DNA of 64,000 bases from Amycolatopsis nigrescens CSC17Ta-90 (GCF_000384315.1 NZ_ARVW01000001.1:4774157-4838156); one strand, 5' to 3'; shown: positions 24,420 through 33,631, counted from the first letter of the stretch. Notes: generated from the letters alone by a model not told the origin. Numbers and translations are program-made.

Positions 24420-25640
24420 TCAGCTCAGCCGCTCGAGCACCATCGCCATGCCCTGGCCGCCACCGACGCACATGGTCTCCAGGCCCCACTGCTTGTCGTG
24501 GTGCTGCAAGGAGTTGATCAGCGTGGAGGTGATCCTGGCGCCGGTCTGGCCGAACGGGTGGCCGACCGCGATCGCGCCGCCGTTCACGTTCAGCCGCTCG
24601 ATGTCGATGCCGAGGTCCCGGTAAGACGGGATGACCTGGGCCGCGAACGCCTCGTTGATCTCCACCAGGTCGATGTCGCCGACCTGCTTGCCGGCCAGCG
24701 CCAGCGCCCGCTTGGACGCCTCCACCGGGCCGTAGCCCATGATCTCCGGCGACAGCCCGGAAACCCCGGTGGACACCACTCGCGCCAGCGGCGTGATGCC
24801 CAGCTCCTTCGCCTTGGTGTCGGACATGATCACCAGCGCCGCGGCGCCGTCGTTGAGCGGGCAGCAGTTGCCCGCGGTGATCCGCCCGTCCGGCCGGAAC
24901 ACCGGCTTCAGTCCGGAGACGCCCTCCAGCGTCACGCCGGCGCGCGGGCCGTCGTCCTTGGCCACCACGGTGCCGTCCGGCAGCGTGACCGGGGTGATGT
25001 CCTTGGCCCAGAACCCGTCCGCGATCGCCTTTTCGGCCAGGTTCTGCGAGCGCACGCCGAACTCGTCCATCTCCTCGCGGGAGATGTTCTTCAGCCGCGC
25101 CAGGTTCTCCGCGGTCTGGCCCATCGCGATGTAGACGTCCGGCAGCTTGCCGTTCTCGCGCGGGTCGGTCCAGGAGTCCGCGCCCTGCTCGGCGGTCGTG
25201 GCGGTGCGCGCCTCGGCCTCGGCGAACAGCGGGTTGTGCGTGTCCGGCCAGGAGTCCGAGCTGCCCTTGCCGAACCGCGAGACCGCCTCGACCCCGGCCG
25301 AGACGAACACGTCGCCCTCGCCCGCCTTGATCGCGTGCAGCGCCATCCGGGTGGTCTGCAGGCTGGACGAGCAGTACCGGGTGATCGTGCAGCCGGGCAG
25401 GTGGTCGTAGCCGAGCTCGACGGCCACCGCCCGGCCCATGTTGAACCCGGACTCGCCGCCGGGCAGCCCGCAGCCGAGCATCAGGTCGTCGATGTCTTCG
25501 GGGTTGAGCTGCGGCACCTTGTCCAGCGCGGCACGGACCATCTGCACCGCGAGGTCGTCGGGCCGCGCGCTGACCAGCGACCCCTTGTTCGCGCGGCCGA
25601 TCGGCGAACGCGCGGTGGACACGATCACGGCTTCTGGCAT
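24420..25640 (-). CDS. fadA: Acetyl-CoA acetyltransferase / thiolase (FadA3-like)
   Basis: A 406-residue thiolase. Catalytic Cys90 sits in TRYCSSSLQ; the C-terminal active-site motifs are VEINEAFAAQ, GGAIAVGHPFGQTGAR and MCVGGGQGMA with the second Cys. These enzymes cleave 3-ketoacyl-CoA in beta-oxidation or condense acetyl-CoA. The position upstream of and divergent from cbs copies that of fadA3 (Rv1074c) before Rv1077 in M. tuberculosis. The ATG at 25640 has AAGGAG nine bases upstream; 17 residues of upstream frame were rejected. A TetR-like TAAGC dyad occurs at 25708-25721 in the shared promoter region. Confidence 0.92.
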   Translation of the reverse strand: MPEAVIVSTARSPIGRANKGSLVSARPDDLAVQMVRAALDKVPQLNPEDIDDLMLGCGLPGGESGFNMGRAVAVELGYDHLPGCTITRYCSSSLQTTRMALHAIKAGEGDVFVSAGVEAVSRFGKGSSDSWPDTHNPLFAEAEARTATTAEQGADSWTDPRENGKLPDVYIAMGQTAENLARLKNISREEMDEFGVRSQNLAEKAIADGFWAKDITPVTLPDGTVVAKDDGPRAGVTLEGVSGLKPVFRPDGRITAGNCCPLNDGAAALVIMSDTKAKELGITPLARVVSTGVSGLSPEIMGYGPVEASKRALALAGKQVGDIDLVEINEAFAAQVIPSYRDLGIDIERLNVNGGAIAVGHPFGQTGARITSTLINSLQHHDKQWGLETMCVGGGQGMAMVLERLS

Positions 25641-25707
25641 GGACGGACACTCCTTTGTATCGAAGCTGTATCGGCGCTGCTCAGCGGGCACCGAGCCGGC
25701 TATGTGC

Positions 25708-25721
25708 TAAGCGGTTGCTCA
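25708..25721. promoter_or_regulatory. Candidate fatty-acid-type TetR operator upstream of thiolase
   Basis: TAAGCGGTTGCTCA is a dyad (TAAGC / GCTcA, one mismatch) of the kind found upstream of beta-oxidation genes in actinobacteria. It lies 68 bp upstream of the thiolase start and just before a TATAGT hexamer (25725-25730) on the plus strand. Assignment is by resemblance only. Confidence 0.3.
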
Positions 25722-25827
25722 CCTATAGTGCCGTCTGTCACGTACAAGGCAAGCCGAACGCGACCGGAAACACCTCCTGTTCCTCCTTGGCCGGATGGCG
25801 CGCGGTGTCCGGAGTTAGGCTGAGCCG

Positions 25828-27198
25828 GTGGAATATGTCGAGCATGTAGTTGACCTGGTGGGCAACACCCCGTTGGTCAAGCTGAACTCGTTGGCCGAGG
25901 GGCTCCAGCCGCTGGTGCTGGCGAAGGTCGAGTACGTCAACCCCGGCGGCAGCGTCAAGGACCGCATCGCGCTTCGCATGGTCGAAGCCGCCGAGCGGTC
26001 GGGCGAACTGCGCCCCGGCGGCACGATCGTCGAGCCGACCTCCGGCAACACCGGCGTCGGGCTGGCCATGGTCGCCCAGCGCAAGGGCTACAAGTGCGTC
26101 TTCGTCTGCCCGGACAAGGTCAGCGAGGACAAGCGGAACGTGCTCAAGGCCTATGGCGCGCGGGTGGTGGTCTGCCCGACCGCGGTGCCGCCGGAGCACC
26201 CGGACTCGTACTACAACGTGTCCGACCGGCTGGTCCGCGAGATCGACGGCGCGTGGAAGCCGAACCAGTACGCGAACCCGGAGAACCCGGCCAGCCACTA
26301 CCACACCACCGGCCCCGAGATCTGGCGGCAGACCGACGGCCGGATCACCCACTTCGTCGCGGGCGTCGGCACCGGCGGCACCATCTCCGGCACCGGCCGA
26401 TACCTCAAGGAGGTCTCCGACGGCCGCGTCCAGATCGTCGGCGCGGACCCCGAAGGCTCGGTGTACTCCGGCGGCAGCGGTCGCCCATACCTGGTCGAGG
26501 GGGTCGGCGAGGACTTCTGGCCGGAGACCTACGACCGCGGTGTCGCCGACGAGATCATCCCGATCTCCGACGCGCACTCCTTCGACATCACCCGGCGGCT
26601 CGCGCTGGAGGAGGGGCTGCTGGTCGGCGGTTCCTGCGGGATGGCGGTGGCCGCGGCGCTGCGGCTGGCCGAACGCGGCGGCCCTGAGGACGTGATCGTG
26701 GTGCTGCTGCCGGACGGCGGGCGCGGCTACCTGACCAAGGTGTTCAACGACCAGTGGATGTCCTCCTACGGGTTCCTGCCGCCGGACTCCTCCGGCGCCA
26801 CCGTGGGCGACGTGCTGCACCTCAAGGCCGCTGGCCTGCCGGAGCTGGTGCACACCCACCCGAACGAGACGGTGGCCGAGGCGGTGGCGATCCTGAGCGA
26901 GTTCGGAGTCAGCCAGATGCCGGTGGTCAGCGCCGAGCCGCCGGTGATGGCGGCCGAGGTGGTCGGCGCGGTGAACGAACGCGACCTGCTGGAAGCCCTG
27001 TTCACCGGCAAGGCGGGCCTCGCCGACCGGCTGGACCGGCACATGTCGCCGCCGCTGCCCACCATCGGTGCCGGTGAGCAGGTCGGATCCGCGATGAAGG
27101 CGCTCTCCGGCGCGGACGGCGCGCTGGTGCTGGTGGACGGCAAACCGGCCGGTGTGGTCACCAGGCACGACCTGCTTGGCTTCCTGGCGGGCCGCTGA
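25828..27198 (+). CDS. cbs: Cystathionine beta-synthase
   Basis: A 456-residue PLP enzyme. The catalytic lysine is Lys44 in NPGGSVKDRIA; the PLP phosphate loop is VEPTSGNTGVG, and GVGTGGTISGTGRYLK follows. The last ~120 residues form a CBS-domain pair (VHTHPNETVAEAVAILSEFGVSQMPVV ... GVVTRHDLLGFLAGR). The length equals M. tuberculosis Cbs (Rv1077). It condenses serine and homocysteine to cystathionine, the first step of reverse transsulfuration; metB follows 3.6 kb downstream. The GTG start is directly before the first conserved strand. A 15-bp hairpin follows at 27240-27293. Confidence 0.93.
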   Translation: MEYVEHVVDLVGNTPLVKLNSLAEGLQPLVLAKVEYVNPGGSVKDRIALRMVEAAERSGELRPGGTIVEPTSGNTGVGLAMVAQRKGYKCVFVCPDKVSEDKRNVLKAYGARVVVCPTAVPPEHPDSYYNVSDRLVREIDGAWKPNQYANPENPASHYHTTGPEIWRQTDGRITHFVAGVGTGGTISGTGRYLKEVSDGRVQIVGADPEGSVYSGGSGRPYLVEGVGEDFWPETYDRGVADEIIPISDAHSFDITRRLALEEGLLVGGSCGMAVAAALRLAERGGPEDVIVVLLPDGGRGYLTKVFNDQWMSSYGFLPPDSSGATVGDVLHLKAAGLPELVHTHPNETVAEAVAILSEFGVSQMPVVSAEPPVMAAEVVGAVNERDLLEALFTGKAGLADRLDRHMSPPLPTIGAGEQVGSAMKALSGADGALVLVDGKPAGVVTRHDLLGFLAGR

Positions 27199-27239
27199 CC
27201 TGCGGTTCGGATGCTTACCGCAGCTGGTCCGGAAAGTTT

Positions 27240-27293
27240 CTATCGGGTGGCAGGGCCGGGGCGTTACGAGCACCCCTACCTGCCATCCGATAG
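27240..27293 (+). terminator. Long hairpin between cbs and the Pra-like gene
   Basis: 15-base arms CTATCGGGTGGCAGG (27240-27254) and CCTGCCATCCGATAG (27279-27293) pair with one G-U. The 24-base loop itself contains GGGGCG/CACCCC complementarity. There is no U tract, so it may be a weak terminator or a leader structure of the next gene. Confidence 0.5.
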
Positions 27294-27345
27294 CGTGTGC
27301 CCGAGTTAAGAAGTCAGGTCCTCGTCTAGGGGGTTCAAGACCCAC

Positions 27346-28758
27346 ATGAGTGCTCCGCAGCCACCGAACCAGCCGTGGGGTGGCGGCCAGCCACCGCAGG
27401 GCCCACCGAGTGGACCCCAGCCGCAGCAAGACAACCCGTTCGGCTCCCCGGAGCCGACCCAGGTCGTGCAGCCGGGCCAGCCGCAGCAGCCGCCGCAGGG
27501 CGAGCAGTTCGGTGACACCCCGGAGCCGACTCAGGTCGTGCAGCCGGCGCAGCCCGGCGACGCCGGCGCCACCCAGGTGGTGAACCCGGTGCAGGGCGGT
27601 GCTGAAGGCGGGGCCGAATCGACCCAGCTGGTGCCGCCAGGCTCGCAGCCGCCGCCGTCGATCCCCTACGCCCCGCCGCCCAGCGCGGCGGACAACCCGG
27701 CCGCGATGAACCCGCAGCAGGGTGGCTTCGGCCAGCCGGGCCAGTTCGGTCAGCCGGGGCAGCCCGGCGGCTTCGGCCAGCCCGGCGGGTTCGACCCGCA
27801 GCAGGGCCAGCCCGGCGGCTTCGGCGGCCCGCCCCCGCCTCCCGGCTTCGGTGGCCCCGGCGGACCCGGTGGACCTGGTGGTCCCCCGCCGGGCTTCGGT
27901 GGACCGCCTCCTGGCTTCGGCGGCCCACCCGCCGCCGGCGGCAAGTCCTCGCTCGCCATGGTCGGCGCCATCGCGGCGATCGTGCTCGGCCTGCTCGGCG
28001 CGGTACTGACCATCACGCTGTGGCTGGACTCCTCGCCCAGCTCGGCGGACATCGAGCAGTACTGCGGCCGCCTGCCGGGCGACAGTGCCGACGCGTGCCG
28101 CGACAAGGTCAGCATGCCCGGCGACGTCGTCTTCTACTTCGCGATGCTGACCGTGGGTTCGGTAGCCGCCCTCGCCGGTGGCGTGCTGATCTTCCTCAAG
28201 CAGAAGTTCGCGCACTTCGTGCTGCTCGGCGCCGGCTTCCTGCTGCTGCTGTTCAGCATCCTGCTCGGTGCGAACTACGAGTTCGTGTTCCGGTTGGTGT
28301 TCGACCTGATCGCCGGTGTGCTGCTGCTCGGTCTCGGCGCGCTGGGCTTCTTCCCGCAGACCCGCCATTTCGTCGGACTTTCGGGTGGTCCTGGTGGTCC
28401 CGGCGGCCCGCAGGGCTTCGGCCCCGGCGGTCCCGGTGGACCTGGTGGGTTCGGCGGACCGCCGCCGCCGGGTGGCTTCGGCCAGCCCGGTCAGCCTCCG
28501 CAGCAGTACGGCCCGCCGAGCGGTGGGTTCCCGCCGCCGGGACAGCCCGGTCAGCCTGGCGGTTTCGGCCAGCCTGGCGGTCCGAATCCGTCCAGCGGCG
28601 GGTTCCCGCAGCCGGGCCAGCCCGGTGGCTTCGGTCAGCCCGGCCAGCAGCCTGGTGGTTTCGGCCAGCCGCCGCAGGGCCAGCCCGGCGGTTTCGGTCA
28701 GCCCGGCCAGCAGCCGGGGCAGCCCGGTGGCTACGGCCAGCCGCCGCAGCAGTGGTGA
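27346..28758 (+). CDS. Pra-like proline/glycine/glutamine-rich membrane protein
   Basis: A 470-residue protein with a low-complexity N-terminal ~200 residues (repeats of the type GQPGGFGQP and GGPPPGFGG, plus three [12 protein letters not shown] blocks), a central membrane domain of four helices (about 205-345), and a second low-complexity tail. A short extracytoplasmic loop contains two Cys ([20 protein letters not shown]). The position between cbs and metB, and composition, match the proline-rich antigen Pra (Rv1078) of mycobacteria. Function is unknown; disordered Gly/Pro/Gln tails suggest protein-protein contacts at the membrane. It is followed by a strong terminator. Confidence 0.72.
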   Translation: MSAPQPPNQPWGGGQPPQGPPSGPQPQQDNPFGSPEPTQVVQPGQPQQPPQGEQFGDTPEPTQVVQPAQPGDAGATQVVNPVQGGAEGGAESTQLVPPGSQPPPSIPYAPPPSAADNPAAMNPQQGGFGQPGQFGQPGQPGGFGQPGGFDPQQGQPGGFGGPPPPPGFGGPGGPGGPGGPPPGFGGPPPGFGGPPAAGGKSSLAMVGAIAAIVLGLLGAVLTITLWLDSSPSSADIEQYCGRLPGDSADACRDKVSMPGDVVFYFAMLTVGSVAALAGGVLIFLKQKFAHFVLLGAGFLLLLFSILLGANYEFVFRLVFDLIAGVLLLGLGALGFFPQTRHFVGLSGGPGGPGGPQGFGPGGPGGPGGFGGPPPPGGFGQPGQPPQQYGPPSGGFPPPGQPGQPGGFGQPGGPNPSSGGFPQPGQPGGFGQPGQQPGGFGQPPQGQPGGFGQPGQQPGQPGGYGQPPQQW

Positions 28759-28775
28759 ATTACTGAGTTCTGGTG

Positions 28776-28814
28776 AAAAGGTGCCCTCGGCCAGCTGGCC
28801 GGGGGCACCTTTTT
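28776..28814 (+). terminator. Intrinsic terminator after the Pra-like gene
   Basis: 17-base arms (28776-28792 with 28797-28813) pair with one G-U, loop AGCT, and the stem ends in TTTTT. The A-rich left foot means it could also work on the minus strand. Confidence 0.88.
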
Positions 28815-28868
28815 CGGCCGGGACAGCGCTAGCCTCCCTGGCAGGCGACGAGCGGATTCGGGGGCGTG

Positions 28869-29513
28869 ATGAGTTATCCACCGCAGGGACCCGGCGGCTA
28901 CCCGCCGGGTGGGTACCCGCAGCAGGGTTACCCGCAGCAGAACGTTCCGCAGCAGGGCTATCCGCAGGGCCCGCCGCCGGGATACGGGCCGCCGCCCGGA
29001 TATGGCGGCGGGGTTCCGTTCGGCGGCCCGCCGGCACCGGCGCCGAGCAGGACGAGCACCGTGGTCGCCGCGAGCTGCGCCGGGCTGGTCGCGCTGCTGC
29101 TGTGGATCTACGTCGGCGACGTGATCGCCACGTTCGGTGTCTCGCTGGTCAAGGACCGCGGTCTCGGGCTTGGCGCCGGTGGCTGGGTGGTGCTCGTGGT
29201 GCGCGGCCTGTGCAGCATGGCGGTCATGGCGGGCGCGATACTGGCGCTGACCAGGAAACCGCTCGGCCCGTGGCTCATTTTCGGTGCAGGCGCACTGGTT
29301 GTGCTCTTCCTGCCGCTGGAACCGCTGCTCGTCGGCGCGGACTTCGGCGTGTACTTCGACGGCCTGTTCAGCGCCGGCACGACCGCGGCGCTGTGCCTGA
29401 TCGGTGCCACCGTCTTCGCCCTGTTCGCTGCGATCTTCGCGATCCTGCCGTCCACGATGGCCTACGCGAGGACCCGGCCGGTGCCGGTGCACGGGCCGCC
29501 GAGGCAGTGGTGA
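28869..29513 (+). CDS. Proline-rich N-terminus membrane protein (Pra-like paralogue 2)
   Basis: A 214-residue protein: ~60 residues of YPPQG/YPQQGYPQQ repeats, then four hydrophobic helices (TVVAASCAGLVALLLWIYV, VVRGLCSMAVMAGAILAL, WLIFGAGALVVLFLPLEPLLV, AALCLIGATVFALFAAIFAIL). There is no enzymatic motif. The ATG at 28869 has GGGGG four bases upstream; the GTG three bases earlier is too close to it. It belongs to the run of four related membrane proteins between cbs and metB. Function unknown. Confidence 0.7.
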   Translation: MSYPPQGPGGYPPGGYPQQGYPQQNVPQQGYPQGPPPGYGPPPGYGGGVPFGGPPAPAPSRTSTVVAASCAGLVALLLWIYVGDVIATFGVSLVKDRGLGLGAGGWVVLVVRGLCSMAVMAGAILALTRKPLGPWLIFGAGALVVLFLPLEPLLVGADFGVYFDGLFSAGTTAALCLIGATVFALFAAIFAILPSTMAYARTRPVPVHGPPRQW

Positions 29514-29610
29514 ACGCACCGGTCACAGCTTGACCAAAACCATGTCGAGGGGCGGTGGCCGGGGCTAGGGTGAGCGCCGAAAAGTCCCGCGGTCACCGGA
29601 TGGGGGAGTC

Positions 29611-30135
29611 GTGACGAATCCAGCTGACGGCTCCCCGGCCCGGACACGGCGGCCCAGCCCGGTTTCCGCGATCCTGGCCGGACTGCTCGGCCTGGTGCTG
29701 GCCGGTGCCCTCGGCTACCTGCCCGGCCGCCGGTTCATCGAGTTCGGGTTCAGCGAGCTGCCCGGTGAGATCATCACCGTGCTGGCGCTCTACCTGCTCG
29801 CCGCGGTTCTGCTGCTGATCGGGGCGCTGGCGGTGTTCTTCCGCGCGGTCGCCGGTGCGGTCCTGCTTATCGCGGGCGCGGTGCTCGGTGCGGCCGCGGT
29901 GCTGCTGGAGCCCGCCCTGATCCACGGCGGCGACTACCGGAACTTCTTCGAGCTGGTGTTCCGGCTCGAGGCCGGTGTGGACGGTTACCTGCTGCTGGTG
30001 GGTACCGTGCTGAGCCCGGTGGTGTTCTTTCTGGCCATCCTTCCGCCCACCTTCAGGTACCTGCGGCAGCGGGGAGACACCGCGCCGCCGGACTACCGGA
30101 CACCGGGCCGACCGACACAGAGTTGGGAACCATGA
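29611..30135 (+). CDS. Small four-helix membrane protein (paralogue 3)
   Basis: A 174-residue protein with a short Pro/Arg-rich N-terminus and four helices (SAILAGLLGLVLAGALGYL, IITVLALYLLAAVLLLIGAL, AVAGAVLLIAGAVLGAAAVLL, GYLLLVGTVLSPVVFFLAIL). It shares layout but not the long proline-rich region with its neighbours. The GTG start follows GGGGGAG closely. Its TGA overlaps the next ATG (ATGA at 30132-30135), so the next protein is translationally coupled. Not recognised beyond the local family. Confidence 0.68.
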   Translation: MTNPADGSPARTRRPSPVSAILAGLLGLVLAGALGYLPGRRFIEFGFSELPGEIITVLALYLLAAVLLLIGALAVFFRAVAGAVLLIAGAVLGAAAVLLEPALIHGGDYRNFFELVFRLEAGVDGYLLLVGTVLSPVVFFLAILPPTFRYLRQRGDTAPPDYRTPGRPTQSWEP

Positions 30136-30779
30136 GCTACCAGCAGTACCCGGGTGGGTACGAACCGCAACAGCCTGGCCAGCCTCCGCAATACCCGGCG
30201 CCGCAGTACCCCGCCCCGCAGTACCCGGCTCCGCAATATCCGGCCCAGCAGCAGTATCCGGGGCAGCAGCCATATCCAGGTCAGCCGTATCCGGGCTACC
30301 CGCAGCAGCCGCTGCCGCCGGTGCAGGCCAGTGGTGGCACCGCGATCACCGCGGGCGTGCTCGCCGTGCTCGGCGGGATCTGGCACCTGCTCGGGTTGGT
30401 CGGCAGCATCGTCGGGCTCGCGGACTCGTCCGTCCTGCTGGTCCGCGTGCTGGTCACGCTGATCGTCAACCTGCTGCTGGCCGTGCTGCTGCTCACCGGC
30501 GGGATCATGCTGTTCCTGCGGAAGCCGGCTGGCAGGCTGCTCACCATGATCGGTGCAGGGCTGGCGATCGGCCTCTACCTGCTCGCGCTGGTGCTGGCCG
30601 TGTCCGGCGCGTTCTACGTCAGCTTCGTGACGGTCGGGGTCGCGGTCGGCGTTGCGCTGTTCGTGATGAGCCTGCCCGCCATCGCGACACTGGTGCTGGC
30701 CGCGGTTCCGTCCACCAAGCGCTGGGTCTCGCCGCCCGAGCCGCTCCCACCTGCCGGGAGTCCACCAGGCTGGTCGTAG
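30132..30779 (+). CDS. Membrane protein with YPAPQ repeats (Pra-like paralogue 4)
   Basis: A 215-residue protein. The first ~65 residues carry four tandem QYPAP-type units followed by QQPYPGQPYPGYP, then four helices (AITAGVLAVLGGIWHLLGLVG, VLLVRVLVTLIVNLLLAVLLL, LLTMIGAGLAIGLYLLALVLA, VGVAVGVALFVMSLPAIATLV). The start at 30132 overlaps the previous stop by ATGA. metB begins 11 bp downstream, so this gene and metB are probably co-transcribed. Tyr/Pro-rich tails of this kind occur on actinobacterial divisome and secretion-associated membrane proteins, but no role can be assigned. Confidence 0.7.
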   Translation: MSYQQYPGGYEPQQPGQPPQYPAPQYPAPQYPAPQYPAQQQYPGQQPYPGQPYPGYPQQPLPPVQASGGTAITAGVLAVLGGIWHLLGLVGSIVGLADSSVLLVRVLVTLIVNLLLAVLLLTGGIMLFLRKPAGRLLTMIGAGLAIGLYLLALVLAVSGAFYVSFVTVGVAVGVALFVMSLPAIATLVLAAVPSTKRWVSPPEPLPPAGSPPGWS

Positions 30780-30789
30780 GCTGGACGCC

Positions 30790-31947
30790 ATGGTTGACGA
30801 CGCCTCCAGGTTCGGTTTCGAGACGCGCGCGATCCACGCCGGACAGGCACCGGACCCGCGTACCGGCGCGGTCATCGTGCCGATCTACCAGACCTCCACC
30901 TATGCCCAGGACGGAGTCGGCGGGACCCGCGAAGGCGACTACGAGTACTCGCGCACCGCGAATCCCACCCGCACCGCGCTGGAGCAGGCACTGGCCGCTT
31001 TGGAGGGTGCCCGGCACGGGCTGGCCTACGCCTCCGGCATGGCGGCCTCCGACGCGGTGCTGCGCAGCGTGGTCCGCCCCGGTGACCACCTGGTGCTCGG
31101 CAACGACGCGTACGGCGGCACCTTCCGGCTGATCGACAAGGTGCTCACCCAGTGGGGGCTCGAGTACACCGTCGCCGATCTGTCCAAAGTGGACGAGGTC
31201 AGGGCGGCGATCCGCCCGGAGACCAAGCTGATCTGGTGCGAGTCGCCGACCAACCCGCTGCTCGGCATCGCGGACATCCCGGCACTGGCCGGGGTGGCGC
31301 ACAGCGCGGGCGCCCGGCTGGTGGTGGACAACACCTTCGCCACCCCGTACCTGCAGACCCCGCTGTCCCTCGGCGCGGACATCGTGCTGCACTCCACCAC
31401 CAAGTACCTCGGCGGACACTCCGATGTGGTCGGTGGTGCGGTGCTGACCAATGAGGACGAGCTGCGCGAGCAGTTGTTCTTCATCCGCAACGCGGCCGGC
31501 GCGGTGCCGGGGCCGTTCGACGCCTGGCTGACCCTGCGCGGCATCAAGACGCTGGCGGTGCGGATGGAGCGGCACTGCGACAACGCGGAGTTCGTGGCGG
31601 ACGCGCTGCTCGCCCACCCAAAGGTGGACCGCGTGTACTACCCGGGCCTCGCCGAGCACCCCGGCCACGAGGTGGCGGCCAAGCAGATGCGCCGGTTCGG
31701 CGGCATGGTCTCGTTCACGCACGCCGACGGGGAGCAGGCCGCACTGGACGTGGCCGCGCGCACCGAGCTGTTCATCCTGGCCGAGTCGCTCGGCGGGATC
31801 GAGTCGCTGATCGAGCACCCCGGCCGGATGACGCACGCGAGCGTCGCGGGTTCGACCCTGCAGGTGCCCGCCGAGCTGCTTCGGCTCTCCGTCGGCATCG
31901 AGGACGGCCGCGACCTGGTGCACGATCTCCGCACAGCCCTCGGCTGA
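30790..31947 (+). CDS. metB: Cystathionine gamma-synthase
   Basis: A 385-residue Cys/Met-metabolism PLP enzyme. The Schiff-base lysine is Lys205 in HSTTKYLGGHSD; other family motifs are SRTANPTRTALE, LAYASGMAAS and VVDNTFATPYLQTPL. Length and the SLGGIESLIEHPGRMTHAS ending match actinobacterial MetB (Rv1079), which also has gamma-lyase activity in some species. It makes cystathionine from an activated homoserine and cysteine, the reverse direction of the cbs step in the same cluster. I looked for a SAM-type riboswitch upstream and saw none in the 11-bp gap. A family 2 palindrome follows. Confidence 0.92.
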   Translation: MVDDASRFGFETRAIHAGQAPDPRTGAVIVPIYQTSTYAQDGVGGTREGDYEYSRTANPTRTALEQALAALEGARHGLAYASGMAASDAVLRSVVRPGDHLVLGNDAYGGTFRLIDKVLTQWGLEYTVADLSKVDEVRAAIRPETKLIWCESPTNPLLGIADIPALAGVAHSAGARLVVDNTFATPYLQTPLSLGADIVLHSTTKYLGGHSDVVGGAVLTNEDELREQLFFIRNAAGAVPGPFDAWLTLRGIKTLAVRMERHCDNAEFVADALLAHPKVDRVYYPGLAEHPGHEVAAKQMRRFGGMVSFTHADGEQAALDVAARTELFILAESLGGIESLIEHPGRMTHASVAGSTLQVPAELLRLSVGIEDGRDLVHDLRTALG

Positions 31948-31959
31948 GCCCGCGTACGA

Positions 31960-32008
31960 GCCCAATGTGACGTTCGGTGTCTTCTACTGGCCAAACGTCA
32001 CGTTGGGC
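31960..32008. repeat. Palindromic repeat, family 2 copy 2
   Basis: 18-base arms (31960-31977, GCCCAATGTGACGTTCGG, and 31991-32008) with one G-U and one mismatch around a 13-base loop TGTCTTCTACTGG that resembles the loop of the 46690-46738 copy. It separates metB from the convergent small membrane protein. Confidence 0.78.
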
Positions 32009-32016
32009 CGGTTCGG

Positions 32017-32295
32017 CTAGGGCTGGTAGTTGTTGTGTTCGACGGCGCCGATCGGGCCGCCCGGCTTGGGTGCCGGGGGCAGTTCGGCGCCCTTGACGCA
32101 GCCGCCGATCAGCTCGACGTGGTCGTCGTGCCGGATGTACTCGCCGGGGTCGCCGCAGGTCGCCTGTTCCACCGTGTAGAACGCGGCGCCGGTCAGCGCC
32201 ACCGCGGACGCTATTCCCGCCACCAGCGGCAGCAGGCCGGCCGATCGGCTGCCGCGAAGACCACGGGCGAGGCCCGATTCGCTGCTTCGTGGCAT
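32017..32295 (-). CDS. Small single-pass membrane or secreted protein, unknown
   Basis: A 92-residue protein: basic N-terminus (RGLRGSRSAG), one hydrophobic helix (LLPLVAGIASAVALTGAAFYTV), then an extracytoplasmic tail of ~50 residues with two cysteines (EQATCGDPGEYIRHDDHVELIGGCVKG) likely to form a disulfide, and a Pro/Gly-rich end. The ATG at 32295 has GGGAG five bases upstream. It diverges from ilvA across 122 bp. I do not recognise a family. Confidence 0.6.
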   Translation of the reverse strand: MPRSSESGLARGLRGSRSAGLLPLVAGIASAVALTGAAFYTVEQATCGDPGEYIRHDDHVELIGGCVKGAELPPAPKPGGPIGAVEHNNYQP

Positions 32296-32417
32296 GGTTA
32301 CTCCCGGTTCGCCGACGGTGACCTGACCCAGGGTACCTGGCCGCGGCGGGCGCCGGGATCCGACGCGGACGAGTGGTATGCCCGTCAGTCCGAAGTCGGC
32401 TGGCATCATCGCCTTTC

Positions 32418-33620
32418 ATGACACTCGTGAGCGTGGAGCGGATCCTTCAGGCACAACGACTGCTCAAGGGCGTGGTCCGGCGGACCCCGATGGAACATGC
32501 CCGTGACCTCCGGCGGCTGCACGACGGGGCGGTGCATCTCAAGTGCGAGAACCTCCAGCGCACCGGCTCCTTCAAGATCCGGGGCGCGTACACCCGGATC
32601 CACGGGCTGACCGACGAGGAACGGGCACGCGGGGTGGTCGCGGCCAGCGCGGGCAACCACGCGCAGGGGGTGGCGCTGGCGGCGTCCCTGCTCGGCATCA
32701 AGTCCACTGTGTTCATGCCGACCCGCGCGCCGCTGCCGAAACTGGCCGCGACCAGGGGCTACGGCGCCGACGTGCATCTGCACGGCGAGCTGGTGGACGA
32801 GTCGCTGGCGGAGGCGATCGCGTTCGGTGAGCGGACAGGGGCGGTGTTCATCCACCCGTTCGACCACCCGGACATCATCGCCGGCCAGGGCACCGTCGGG
32901 CTGGAGCTGCTGGACCAGGTGCCCGAGCTGGCGACCGTGCTGGTGGCCACCGGCGGCGGTGGCCTCGCCGGTGGGGTGGGGTCCGCGATCAAGGCGCTGC
33001 GGCCCAGTGCGAAGGTGATCGGCGTGCAGGCCGAGCTGGCCGCCGCCTACCCGCCCTCGCTGGCGGCCGGTGCTCCGGTGCGGCTCGGCGAGGTGCACAC
33101 GATGGCGGACGGGATCGCGGTCGGCCAGCCGGGGCCGGTCAGCTTCGCGCACGTCTCCTCGCTGGTGGACGACGTGGTCACGGTGAGCGAAGAGTCGCTT
33201 TCCCGTGCGGTGCTGCTCTGCCTGGAGCGGCGCAAGCTGGTGGTGGAGCCCGCCGGTGCGGCGGCGGTTGCCGCGTTGCTCGAACATCCGGGTGCCTTCG
33301 AGCCGCCGGTCGTCGCGATCCTCTCCGGCGGGAACGTGGACCCGCTGTTGCTGCTGCAGATCATCCAGCACGGCATGAAGGCGGGCGGGCGGTACCTCAA
33401 GCTGCGGCTGCGGGTGCCGGACCGGCCGGGATCGCTGGTGGCGGTGCTGTCCAGGGTCAGCGAGCTGGGCGCGAACGTGATCGACGTGGAGCACTCGCGC
33501 ATCTCCGGCACGCTGGAACTCGGTGAGGTCGAGGTCGCGCTGAACCTGGAGACCCGCGGCCCGGAGCACTGCGAAGAAGTGGCCCGCGAACTCCACCTCG
33601 CCGGCTTCACCGTGGTCTAG
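32418..33620 (+). CDS. ilvA: Threonine ammonia-lyase (catabolic type with ACT domain)
   Basis: A 400-residue fold-type II PLP enzyme. The PLP lysine is Lys53 in QRTGSFKIRGA; the phosphate-binding glycine loop is ATGGGGLAGGVG and SAGNHAQGVA is the substrate loop. The last ~75 residues (LRLRVPDRPGSLVAVLSRVSELGANVIDV) form one ACT-type domain. The single short regulatory domain fits the medium or catabolic class rather than the long biosynthetic IlvA. It deaminates threonine to 2-oxobutyrate. The ATG at 32418 is chosen because it precedes the first helix; upstream in-frame codons are not conserved. It ends at a perfect 26-bp palindrome. Confidence 0.88.
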   Translation: MTLVSVERILQAQRLLKGVVRRTPMEHARDLRRLHDGAVHLKCENLQRTGSFKIRGAYTRIHGLTDEERARGVVAASAGNHAQGVALAASLLGIKSTVFMPTRAPLPKLAATRGYGADVHLHGELVDESLAEAIAFGERTGAVFIHPFDHPDIIAGQGTVGLELLDQVPELATVLVATGGGGLAGGVGSAIKALRPSAKVIGVQAELAAAYPPSLAAGAPVRLGEVHTMADGIAVGQPGPVSFAHVSSLVDDVVTVSEESLSRAVLLCLERRKLVVEPAGAAAVAALLEHPGAFEPPVVAILSGGNVDPLLLLQIIQHGMKAGGRYLKLRLRVPDRPGSLVAVLSRVSELGANVIDVEHSRISGTLELGEVEVALNLETRGPEHCEEVARELHLAGFTVV

Positions 33621-33631
33621 CCGCCCTGGAT

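Noticed and set aside
25641..25827. SAM or other riboswitch controlling cbs or metB
   Set aside because: I looked for S-box-like stems upstream of cbs and metB and saw only a simple 15-bp hairpin downstream of cbs. metB has only an 11-bp upstream gap.
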